From: an uncultured bacterium
Lineage (GTDB): Bacteria; Bacteroidota; Bacteroidia; Bacteroidales; JACABE01
Length of the DNA: 9,092 nt
Assembly: GCA_903911455.1 (NCBI GenBank)
Contig: CAIWDQ010000003.1
Span: forward strand, 1-9,092
Reading direction: 5' to 3'
Part shown: positions 1 to 5,822 of the stretch, piece after piece
Position numbering within the stretch: position 1 is the first letter of the stretch
Layout: every line of letters begins with the position of its first letter
Notes under the pieces: generated by a model
The model's database searches: none
What the model was told of the DNA's origin: nothing
What the model saw: the letters and a program-made list of their open reading frames with translations, nothing else
Position numbers and translations under genes: made by a program

Positions 1-24
1 GAGACATTAAACTAACACTTTTGG

Positions 25-43
25 AAAAACCTATTAGGGTTTT
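25..43 (-). terminator. weak candidate terminator of the beta-barrel gene
   Basis: Read on the minus strand, an AAAACC arm and a GGTTTT arm flank a 6-nt loop, and the 3' arm ends in a short T run. The structure overlaps the TAA stop codon of the beta-barrel gene. The stem is mostly A-T, so it would be a poor intrinsic terminator, and no other signal is visible in the last 33 bases of the window. Confidence 0.3.
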
Positions 44-699
44 ACTTTTTTAAAGTAATATCTAACCCCTAATGTCAAGACATAAGCTTTATTCTCAATT
101 GAAGTTAAGATACTATTGAGGTTTATCATTTGATATAAGTAAGTAAAGTCCGATAAGTATTGTCCTTCAATTATAATCCCGATCTTATTCTTTTTATATT
201 CAACACCAATTCCTGTGGTTAAACCAAAGACCGGATTATTAAATTTATTTACTATTGCAGAAAAATCAATTACCGAATTGTAAGAAATATAATAATCAAC
301 GCGAGGACCAACAATAATATAAGGAGAAAATGATTTATAATCCATCCTAAATTTCAACATTGGGCTTAAAGTTATGAAATCAAATCTTGTATTTATAGTT
401 GAATAACCCAAAATTACTTCAGGATTGTTTGGATTTACAAGAAGTACTATTTCTTTAAAACCTTTTTGAGTATAACTTAAATCTGTTATTAAGCTAAAAT
501 GTTTACCATTAAAAAAATCAAAAGTAAGTGCTTCAAATAGCCCAGTTTTATATCTAATATCTTGTTTAATATTATAATTGTATTTCCAATCCTGAGTTGC
601 AAAAGTAAGTCCGGATTTAATTCCAATACTATTTGTATTTTGAGAATGGCCGAATATCAAGGTAAAGATAAAAACAGTTGCAATAAAAATCTTTTTCAT
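34..699 (-). CDS. outer-membrane beta-barrel protein, PorT-like family
   Basis: This 221-residue protein is probably a small outer-membrane beta-barrel of the PorT / 'outer membrane protein beta-barrel domain' kind common in Bacteroidota. A Sec signal peptide covers residues 1-19 or so (MKK, a hydrophobic run, then GHSQ). After it come alternating amphipathic strands rich in Tyr, Phe and Gly: GIKSGLTFA (26-34), SPYIIVGPRVDYYI (125-138), FGLTTGIGVEY (158-168) and a last strand ALTLGVRYYF-like segment near 206-216. A terminal aromatic strand is typical of proteins handled by the BAM machinery, although here it is followed by a short basic tail (KKVKP). The length of about 200 residues after cleavage suits an eight-strand barrel. 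The gene stands alone: the upstream region is a long non-coding stretch with its own promoter candidate. The specific role is unknown; the family assignment rests on pattern, not on a search. Confidence 0.85.
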   Translation of the reverse strand: MKKIFIATVFIFTLIFGHSQNTNSIGIKSGLTFATQDWKYNYNIKQDIRYKTGLFEALTFDFFNGKHFSLITDLSYTQKGFKEIVLLVNPNNPEVILGYSTINTRFDFITLSPMLKFRMDYKSFSPYIIVGPRVDYYISYNSVIDFSAIVNKFNNPVFGLTTGIGVEYKKNKIGIIIEGQYLSDFTYLYQMINLNSILTSIENKAYVLTLGVRYYFKKVKP

Positions 700-760
700 A
701 ATGGGTTGTATTTATATTGTTATTTAAAGATTGATAATTTATTTCTAACTAAATATTCAC

Positions 761-787
761 CAAAGATACTAATAATCTAAACCCAAA
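761..787 (-). promoter_or_regulatory. candidate Bacteroidota promoter for the beta-barrel gene
   Basis: On the minus strand, TATCTTTG (768 to 761) fits the TAnnTTTG -7 element of Bacteroidota primary sigma factor promoters. A TTTG (787 to 784) lies 15 nt upstream as a possible -33 element, a little closer than the roughly 19 nt usually quoted. The start codon is about 60 nt downstream. An A-rich tract (complement of 801-839) lies further upstream and could act like an UP element. Confidence 0.45.
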
Positions 788-800
788 TTTAAAAAATCAA

Positions 801-839
801 CCCACTTTTTTCTTTTTTTACTCCTTTTTTTTACTTTTT
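801..839. other. pyrimidine/T-run tract
   Basis: A nearly pure pyrimidine stretch on the plus strand contains four runs of five to eight T separated by AC, C or CC. It lies between the beta-barrel promoter candidate and the 41-bp repeat array. It is probably a structural or UP-like A-tract element seen from the other strand. No gene is visible here. Confidence 0.5.
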
Positions 840-881
840 GCTGTAATCTCTAATTGAAATTAAGTCATTTATCAAGAAATA

Positions 882-1152
882 CTCCAATCCAAACGGTGGA
901 TGGCAACGTTTTTCAAGAATCTCTTCGACTCAAACGGTGAATGGCAATAAAGCAAATGATTCTCTTCGATCCAAACGGTGGATAGCAATAAAGCAAATGA
1001 TTCTCTCCAATCTAAACGGTGGATAGCAATAAAGCAAATGATTCTCTTCAATCCAAACGGTGGATAGCAATAAAGCAAATGATTCTCTCCAATCCAAACG
1101 GTGAAAGGCAACAATGCAAATGATTCTCTTCGATCCAAACGGTGGGTCGAAG
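882..1152. repeat. 41-bp tandem repeat array, seven copies of the core
   Basis: The core AAACGGTG begins at 891, 932, 973, 1014, 1055, 1096 and 1137, so every step is exactly 41 bp. The core is identical in all seven copies. A typical unit runs from ATTCTCTTCGATCC through AAACGGTGG to ATAGCAATAAAGCAAATG. Units 3-5 are nearly identical, while units 1, 2, 6 and 7 are increasingly diverged, as expected if the array grew from its centre. In most units the core sits in a small inverted repeat, ATCCA-AACGG-TGGAT (5-bp stem, 5-nt loop). There are no variable spacers, so this is not a CRISPR array. Because 41 is not a multiple of three, open frames across it on the minus strand run through all three phases of the unit and are most likely accidental. 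The function is unknown; repeated protein-binding sites or a structured RNA are possible. Confidence 0.95.
1128..1152 (+). other. strong hairpin formed by the last repeat unit
   Basis: The terminal array copy extends the small repeat hairpin to a 10-bp stem: CTTCGATCCA (1128-1137) pairs with TGGGTCGAAG (1143-1152) around the AACGG loop. Nine pairs are Watson-Crick and one (T1134-G1146) is a wobble that works only in plus-strand RNA. The other copies form about 5 bp or fewer. It may mark the functional end of the array, but no T tract follows, so it does not look like an intrinsic terminator. Confidence 0.55.
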
Positions 1153-1173
1153 GAAATCATGAAAAACGATGCC

Positions 1174-1188
1174 ACTCAAAGTTTGAGT
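1174..1188. repeat. short perfect inverted repeat beside the array
   Basis: ACTCAAA and TTTGAGT are perfect 7-bp inverted arms around a single G, just outside the repeat array. This could be a protein-binding site. The rest of the gap to the lipoprotein gene (1189-1283) is AT-rich, includes the 14-bp AT palindrome at 1235-1248, and holds no gene or clear terminator that I can see. Confidence 0.45.
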
Positions 1189-1283
1189 TGGTCTGTTTCT
1201 TAACTTTTGAATGTATTTTTAATTAATATGAATCAAAAATATATTTTTACAATTCATCTAAACAATGAGTTGAGAAAATTTAC

Positions 1284-1628
1284 TTACATATTTCCGAAAA
1301 AATTAGAAATATCAAAATAAATGCTTTTCTCGTCACCACTTGCTGTTGTTATCTTTATTACATCATAAGATCTGTCGTTTTTATGCATAAGTGATTGTCC
1401 TTGTATGCTACTATGAGGATAATTCTCGCGTATCCAAACATATTCAGCCGGCACTCCTTTCGATTCGGTAGTTTCTTCTATAACTATTGCTTTCTCGTAA
1501 GAAGAACCATCGTTTCCGGGTTTGTTTTTAATAAATTCTGTTTTTGCTTTTCTGCTTGTGAAATTACTTGATGTTTTGCAAGAGAATAACATACAAGCTA
1601 ATGCAAAAATAATAATTGTTTTTTTCAT
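1284..1628 (-). CDS. small lipoprotein of unknown function
   Basis: This 114-residue protein begins with a lipoprotein signal: MKK, a hydrophobic run, then LFSC with the lipidated Cys at position 17. The next residue is Lys, and the mature N-terminus is a Ser/Thr/Lys-rich linker (18-40). The remaining part looks like one small domain: GSSYEKAIVI (41-50), EYVWIRENYP (62-71), then a Ser/Gln-rich turn and a beta-rich end KSIYFDISNFFG (101-112). I have the impression of similar unnamed Bacteroidota proteins with an 'A-I-V-I ... Y-x-W-[IL] ... IYFDIS-FFG' pattern, but I know no function for them. The gene lies 23 bp downstream of the metallo-hydrolase gene on the same strand, so the two are probably co-transcribed. 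A role in the envelope is likely; anything more is guesswork. Confidence 0.85.
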   Translation of the reverse strand: MKKTIIIFALACMLFSCKTSSNFTSRKAKTEFIKNKPGNDGSSYEKAIVIEETTESKGVPAEYVWIRENYPHSSIQGQSLMHKNDRSYDVIKITTASGDEKSIYFDISNFFGNM

Positions 1629-1651
1629 TTTGTTTTTTATTAAGATTTATT

Positions 1652-2398
1652 TTATTTGCCCCAATCTTTTACAGCATTTTTATAATCATTAGTAAAACCA
1701 TGATGAGCAGTAAAAATATATTCGGCACTATCTATCTTTGTGATGTTTGCAATTGATTTTATCGATTGCTCATTATCCATATTAAAAAACTTATTCATAG
1801 GGATAAGCTTTCCATCCTTCAAACCTAAAGCATCACCTGTAAACAAGTATTTATCGTTAATCAGATAAGCCATTGAGCCCGAAGTATGACCCGGCATCAA
1901 ATATCCTTTTACTTTTATATTGCCAATGCTAATAGTTTGTTGATCATCTAATAAAATATAATCTTTTGTAGAAATCTTATTAGTTATAAAGAAAATCTTA
2001 TGCTTTTTACCCTGCAACATTAGTTCTTCAACTTTTGATAGATAAACCTTGGCATTTTTAAATAATTTAATTGCAGCAACATGATCCTGATCAGTATGCG
2101 TTAGAAAAACTGCCACTACATTATCAGGATTAATGTTAACTTTTTTAAGTTCTTTGGTGATATTTTCAATATCGTTTCCGGCATCAATAGCCACATAATT
2201 ATTACTATCTTTAATAAAATAAAGATTCACAAACACATCTTTAACAGAAAAAATGTTGCTTACTAACTCCTTTGTTTCACTAGGATGCATCGTCTTTACT
2301 TCCGATTTCATTTTCATAAAGAAACCTACTGCAAATATTATAACTATTACTATTATTATCGCTATTCCCCAAAAAATTCTTTTAAATATCTTTTTCAT
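1652..2398 (-). CDS. membrane-anchored metallo-beta-lactamase-fold hydrolase
   Basis: This 248-residue protein has an N-terminal basic segment and a single membrane helix (about residues 8-28) with no cleavage site or lipobox. It is therefore probably anchored in the inner membrane with the enzyme domain in the periplasm. The rest is a metallo-beta-lactamase fold. The metal motif THTDQDH (100-106) supplies H101, D103, D105 and H106. PGHTSGSM (169-176) supplies H171, FTGDAL (186-191) supplies the bridging D189, and TAHHG (230-234) supplies the last His. The usual second His of HxHxDH is an Asp here. The length is normal for the glyoxalase-II-like branch. This points to a hydrolase with one or two bound metals, not specifically to antibiotic resistance, and the substrate cannot be told from sequence. 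It is the first gene of a two-gene unit with the lipoprotein. A TACTTTTG promoter element lies about 50 nt upstream. Confidence 0.9.
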   Translation of the reverse strand: MKKIFKRIFWGIAIIIVIVIIFAVGFFMKMKSEVKTMHPSETKELVSNIFSVKDVFVNLYFIKDSNNYVAIDAGNDIENITKELKKVNINPDNVVAVFLTHTDQDHVAAIKLFKNAKVYLSKVEELMLQGKKHKIFFITNKISTKDYILLDDQQTISIGNIKVKGYLMPGHTSGSMAYLINDKYLFTGDALGLKDGKLIPMNKFFNMDNEQSIKSIANITKIDSAEYIFTAHHGFTNDYKNAVKDWGK

Positions 2399-2449
2399 AT
2401 GTTTTAATGTTTTTAATTTGATTAATATTATTGTTGTTTAAAATCAATA

Positions 2450-2457
2450 CAAAAGTA
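2450..2457 (-). promoter_or_regulatory. candidate -7 element for the hydrolase-lipoprotein unit
   Basis: TACTTTTG on the minus strand fits TAnnTTTG and lies 51 nt before the ATG. It has no clear TTG partner in the expected -33 region, so it is a weaker candidate than the other promoters in this window. Confidence 0.4.
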
Positions 2458-2621
2458 CTATTAATTTATTTGATAATAATTCTTTTTGTAAAGATTTTTA
2501 TGATTGCAATTTTTAATTATTAAAACCCATATAATACTTCTACTATTACTAAATACACTTCCCTACGTTCTCGAAAGAAATTAATTAAGTTAAAGTATAT
2601 TTATTTTGTTAAATAATTATG

Positions 2622-2647
2622 TTGTGAAAAATTTAATTGTATTTTTG
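2622..2647 (+). promoter_or_regulatory. candidate promoter for the membrane-anchored unknown gene
   Basis: TATTTTTG (2640-2647) fits the TAnnTTTG -7 element. TTG at 2622-2624 lies 15 nt upstream. Directly after the -7 element is an 8-bp palindrome, TTGGCCAA (2648-2655), where the transcript would start. The ATG is 29 nt after the -7 element. Confidence 0.45.
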
Positions 2648-2676
2648 TTGGCCAAAACCAATAACAAAAAAACAAT

Positions 2677-3498
2677 ATGAATAAAAAGTTAATATGGGGA
2701 ATTATTGCTGTTTTGATAATAGTAATAATCTTTTTCTTGAAATCGGGAGTGTTTAAAAAAGGACACTCCGAACAAGATGACTCTACAAGGATTGCTAATG
2801 CCAAAATTATTAGCGAAGCTAAGATTTTATATAAAAAATATTCTTTAACATTTTATCAAAACGATTCGCTTTGCTTGTATGGTAAATATTCTCTGGGTAC
2901 TGATGTTACAATACTTGACTTTGATAAGAAAGAAGTTATTCATGCAAAAACTATTGGATATGATGTATCTGAAGCAGGTCCGTTAGAACAGGAGGTACTA
3001 ACAAAGTTAACTGCCTGGCCAAAGGGTGCGGATACCTACAAAGATTACATTGCAATACTATCTTACAAAGAAAATATTAAGTTTCTGGAAGTAAAAGAAG
3101 TTAATAATAAAGAACTTCGCATTAAGATAGATTCTATGATGAAGATTGACAATCCTATGAAAAACTTTAGTGATATGGATAGTGGTTTCGTTAAAACATC
3201 TTATACTATTGAAGAAGTGGTTGCAAATACTTTTACTTTTCATATTATAAGTATACATGGTGAGTTTTATGAAACAAAAGTAATAGGCCCTAGACTAGTT
3301 CTTTTACCTTCAGGAAAATTAAAAGAAATGACAGGACCATGCTCAAACGATGATTACGAGATATATTCAATTGACGATAATGTTTACATACATTCTTTAT
3401 CCGGCAGTTGTTGCAGTGACGATGTAGGATATCATGTTATAAAGATTACCCCTAACAAAGTTGAAGATATTTATACCGATTATGGTTTCTCTCTTTAA
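2677..3498 (+). CDS. membrane-anchored protein of unknown function
   Basis: This 273-residue protein is not recognised. It starts with MNKK and one strongly hydrophobic helix (about residues 5-21), then a basic stop (KSGVFKK). There is no lipobox and no obvious cleavage site, so it is probably a signal-anchor protein with a periplasmic domain of about 245 residues. The soluble part is a mixed alpha/beta domain with many short beta segments and Asp/Glu/Lys-rich loops. The C-terminal third has a distinctive acidic-cysteine pattern: PCSNDD (221-226) and GSCCSDD (243-249), followed by a beta-rich end. These cysteines could form disulfides or bind a metal; C66 is the only other one. The gene has its own promoter candidate and is separated from the downstream efflux operon by 152 bp with a second promoter, so it is probably monocistronic. 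A functional link to either neighbour is not shown by the sequence. Confidence 0.8.
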   Translation: MNKKLIWGIIAVLIIVIIFFLKSGVFKKGHSEQDDSTRIANAKIISEAKILYKKYSLTFYQNDSLCLYGKYSLGTDVTILDFDKKEVIHAKTIGYDVSEAGPLEQEVLTKLTAWPKGADTYKDYIAILSYKENIKFLEVKEVNNKELRIKIDSMMKIDNPMKNFSDMDSGFVKTSYTIEEVVANTFTFHIISIHGEFYETKVIGPRLVLLPSGKLKEMTGPCSNDDYEIYSIDDNVYIHSLSGSCCSDDVGYHVIKITPNKVEDIYTDYGFSL

Positions 3499-3521
3499 GA
3501 TAAATTTATAATTGGTGTGAA

Positions 3522-3539
3522 AATAGTAGCAATACTATT
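3522..3539 (+). terminator. weak hairpin after the unknown gene
   Basis: AATAGTA (3522-3528) and TACTATT (3533-3539) form a perfect 7-bp stem capped by a GCAA loop of the GNRA type. It lies 23 nt after the stop codon. The stem is A-T rich and is followed by an A-rich sequence, not a T run, so it may be an mRNA 3'-end stabiliser rather than an intrinsic terminator. Confidence 0.3.
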
Positions 3540-3567
3540 ATTAATAAAAAACATAAAAGACTTTCCA

Positions 3568-3594
3568 TTTGTTTAATAAAAAATAGTAAGTTTG
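3568..3594 (+). promoter_or_regulatory. candidate promoter of the efflux operon
   Basis: TAAGTTTG (3587-3594) matches TAnnTTTG and TTTG (3568-3571) lies 15 nt upstream. Transcription would begin near 3600, giving a leader of about 50 nt before the channel gene. This is the only promoter-like sequence I see for the six-gene operon. Confidence 0.5.
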
Positions 3595-3600
3595 ACGTTG

Positions 3601-3625
3601 AATTAAAGGAAGTACTTCTTTAATT
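3601..3625. promoter_or_regulatory. 25-bp near-palindrome at the efflux operon start, candidate operator
   Basis: The outer arms AATTAAA and TTTAATT and the inner arms GAAGT and ACTTC are perfect inverted repeats, with a single extra G (position 3608 or 3609) in the left half. The whole element has 12 matched pairs. It begins about 6 nt after the -7 element, so it would cover the transcription start and the first 25 nt of the message. That position suits a repressor operator, for example of a TetR-type dimer. As RNA it could also form a leader hairpin with a GTAC loop. No regulator gene is present in this window. Confidence 0.5.
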
Positions 3626-3650
3626 GATTACTATTGTAATTTAAATCTTT

Positions 3651-4907
3651 ATGAAAAACGCTTTACTTATTTTCTTAACATTAATAGCAATAAAATCGCA
3701 GGCTCAAGACCCAGATATTATGTATTGTTATAAAAGGGCTGTTGAAACTTACCCTATGTTTAAGCAAAAAGAGTCCCTGAATAGTATTAATGATCTTAAA
3801 ATTAAAAGTATTAATACTAATTATCTTCCTCAAATAAGTATTAACGGACAGGCTACTTATCAATCGGATGTTACTACAATTCCTATCAAACTTCCATTTA
3901 TAACTATTCCGGAAGTATCAAAAGATATGTATAAGGCTACACTTGATGTTAATCAATTGATTTATGATGGAGGTACCATAAAAAATCAACGAAGAGTTGA
4001 TGAATTAGGAATCCAAGCTGATAAACAAAGCCTGGAAACTGAACTTTATAAGTTGAAAGAAAGAATAAATCAATTGTACTTTGGGATTTTAATTTATCAT
4101 AAGAGTCTTGAACTACTTTCCCATTCAAAAGAGACTCTTAAATCTAAGCTAAAAGAAATAGAATCAGGTGTTATAAATGGGGTATTAAATGAAGTAAATG
4201 CTGATAAATTAAATGCTGAGATTTTAAATATTGATGAAACTGTTCTTGGTATTGAAAAAGATGATTTAGCATTAAAACGAATGCTTTCAGAATTAATAAA
4301 TGTATTTCTGCCAGACTGGTATATGCCTATTGTTCCTGCTGATGTTACTTTAAATGAACAGGAAAATATACGCCCCGAATTAAAGTATTTTGATATTACT
4401 AAAGATAGACTTTTAGCTACAAAATCTTTGCTGGATTCTAAACTGTATCCTAAACTATATGGTTTCGGACAAGCAGGTTATGGAAGACCGGGCTTAAATA
4501 TGTTGTCGAACGAATTTCAAACCTTTTATTTAGTAGGCGCTAAGTTAAGCTGGAATCTTTGGAATTGGAATCAATCTAAAACTGATAAAAAGATTATAGA
4601 TTTGCAAGCTGATATTATAAATTCTAATAAGGAAACTTATCTTAAAAATGTTAAAATAAATACTGAAAAAGACCTTGCAGAAATTAAGAAATATGAAGAA
4701 TTATTGATAAAAGACCAGGAATTAATTACTTTGAGGACTAAAATTGCAAAAACTATTTCGTCGCAGTTTGATAATGGCACAATTACTTCTTCGGATTATA
4801 TAAATGAAGTAAATGCCGAAACACAAGCAAAGATCAATTACGAGATGCATAAATTACAGTTATTAAAAGCTAAATACGATTATTTAGTTAGTTTAGGAAG
4901 ATTATAA
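3651..4907 (+). CDS. TolC-family outer-membrane efflux channel
   Basis: This 418-residue protein is the outer-membrane exit duct of the exporter encoded downstream. A Sec signal peptide ends around residue 19 (SQAQ). The mature protein shows the internal two-fold repeat of the TolC/OEP family. Each half has a beta-hairpin that enters the outer membrane: YLPQISINGQATY (58-70) with ATLDVNQLIYDGG (96-108), and YPKLYGFGQAGYG (266-278) with GAKLSWNLWNW (296-306). Each half also has long helical coiled coils containing NGVLNEVNADKLNAE (176-190) and NGTITSSDYINEVNAE (375-390), the usual N-G/x-E-V-x-A turn of the family. The length is normal. It is the first gene of the operon, 21 bp ahead of the adaptor, and has a promoter and palindrome upstream. 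It should act as a trimer docking onto the adaptor. Confidence in the family is high. Confidence 0.95.
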   Translation: MKNALLIFLTLIAIKSQAQDPDIMYCYKRAVETYPMFKQKESLNSINDLKIKSINTNYLPQISINGQATYQSDVTTIPIKLPFITIPEVSKDMYKATLDVNQLIYDGGTIKNQRRVDELGIQADKQSLETELYKLKERINQLYFGILIYHKSLELLSHSKETLKSKLKEIESGVINGVLNEVNADKLNAEILNIDETVLGIEKDDLALKRMLSELINVFLPDWYMPIVPADVTLNEQENIRPELKYFDITKDRLLATKSLLDSKLYPKLYGFGQAGYGRPGLNMLSNEFQTFYLVGAKLSWNLWNWNQSKTDKKIIDLQADIINSNKETYLKNVKINTEKDLAEIKKYEELLIKDQELITLRTKIAKTISSQFDNGTITSSDYINEVNAETQAKINYEMHKLQLLKAKYDYLVSLGRL

Positions 4908-4928
4908 TTTCAATAAAATAAAGAACAA

Positions 4929-5810
4929 ATGAAATTAAGATATTTATTTTTCATATTGCCATTAGCATTTGCTTCGTGCAATAACAACGGTAACAAATCG
5001 GACGCTTATGGCAACTTTGAAGCCACAGAAGTAATAGTTTCTGCGCAAGCAAACGGAAAATTACTCACATTTAATGTTGACGAAGGCAAATTACTTAAAC
5101 AAGGTGATTTAATTGGGATAATTGATACCGTAGACTTAAGTTTAAAGAGACAACAGTTGATGAGTCAGAAAGAATCTATGTTATCACGTCTTTCAAATAT
5201 ACATTCTCAGGTAGAAGTATTTAATCAGCAAAAAAAGAACCTTTCGGTAGATAATGACAGGATTGCGAAGATGTTTAAAGATGGTGCTGCAACTAAAAAG
5301 CAAGTTGACGATATTAAAGGTTCAATGGATGTAATTGATAAACAAATAAGCTCTACCGAAACTCAATCATTAACTGTTGAAAAAGATATGAAAGGGATTG
5401 AGAAACAAATTGAACAGATTAACGAATCAATACATAAATCTTATATTATTAATGATGTAAACGGTACAGTTTTGGTTAAATATACCGAACCGGGAGAGAT
5501 TACTGCTTTCGGGAAGTCATTATATAAAATAGCTAATCTTCAAGACATGATTTTGAAGGTATATGTTAGCGGCGACCAGTTAGCTAAGGTAAAAATAGGT
5601 ATTAAATGCGAAGTTCTTGTTGATAAGAATACGAAAGAGAATACTAAGTATGAAGGTATAGTAGAATGGGTTTCTGACAATGCTGAATTCACACCTAAGA
5701 TTATACAAACCAAAGAAGAGCGTGTAAATCTGGTTTACGCCGTTAAAGTTAAAGTTAAAAACGATGGCACTCTAAAGATTGGGATGCCGGGGGAAGTTAA
5801 TTTCAAATAA
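4929..5810 (+). CDS. HlyD/YbhG-like periplasmic adaptor, lipidated
   Basis: This 293-residue membrane fusion protein would bridge the inner-membrane ABC transporter and the TolC channel. It starts with a lipoprotein signal ending in FASC (Cys17), so it is probably lipid-anchored. Domains in order are: the first half of the biotinyl/lipoyl-like barrel-sandwich (about 28-67, with VSAQANGKLLTFNVDEG), a coiled-coil hairpin (about 68-172, rich in K, Q and E), the second lipoyl half (NGTVLVKYTEPGE, 178-190), then a beta-barrel and membrane-proximal part (200-293). The segment EFTPKIIQTKEER followed by NLVYAVKV (253-274) and the end IGMPGEV closely resemble what I recall of E. coli YbhG, which argues for the Ybh branch and not RND or MacA adaptors. 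It is followed after 12 bp by the DUF2147 gene. The substrate is unknown. Confidence 0.93.
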   Translation: MKLRYLFFILPLAFASCNNNGNKSDAYGNFEATEVIVSAQANGKLLTFNVDEGKLLKQGDLIGIIDTVDLSLKRQQLMSQKESMLSRLSNIHSQVEVFNQQKKNLSVDNDRIAKMFKDGAATKKQVDDIKGSMDVIDKQISSTETQSLTVEKDMKGIEKQIEQINESIHKSYIINDVNGTVLVKYTEPGEITAFGKSLYKIANLQDMILKVYVSGDQLAKVKIGIKCEVLVDKNTKENTKYEGIVEWVSDNAEFTPKIIQTKEERVNLVYAVKVKVKNDGTLKIGMPGEVNFK

Positions 5811-5822
5811 ACACTAAATAGT

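Noticed and set aside
562..780. Plus-strand open frame over the beta-barrel gene start
   Set aside because: It is antisense to a well-supported coding region and has no recognisable protein features.
882..1152. CRISPR array
   Set aside because: The repeats are directly contiguous with no unique spacers, and no cas genes are present.
872..1175. Two repeat-encoded minus-strand proteins
   Set aside because: The 41-bp unit shifts frame at every copy, and the two frames overlap each other across the same array. Neither shows a signal peptide or a domain I recognise.
1652..2398. True beta-lactamase resistance gene
   Set aside because: The motif pattern and membrane anchor fit the broad metallo-hydrolase superfamily. 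Nothing in the sequence marks it as an antibiotic-degrading enzyme.
2601..2804. Minus-strand open frame overlapping the start of the unknown membrane protein
   Set aside because: It covers the promoter and the first codons of the plus-strand gene. The sense protein has a clear membrane anchor, and this one has no family likeness.
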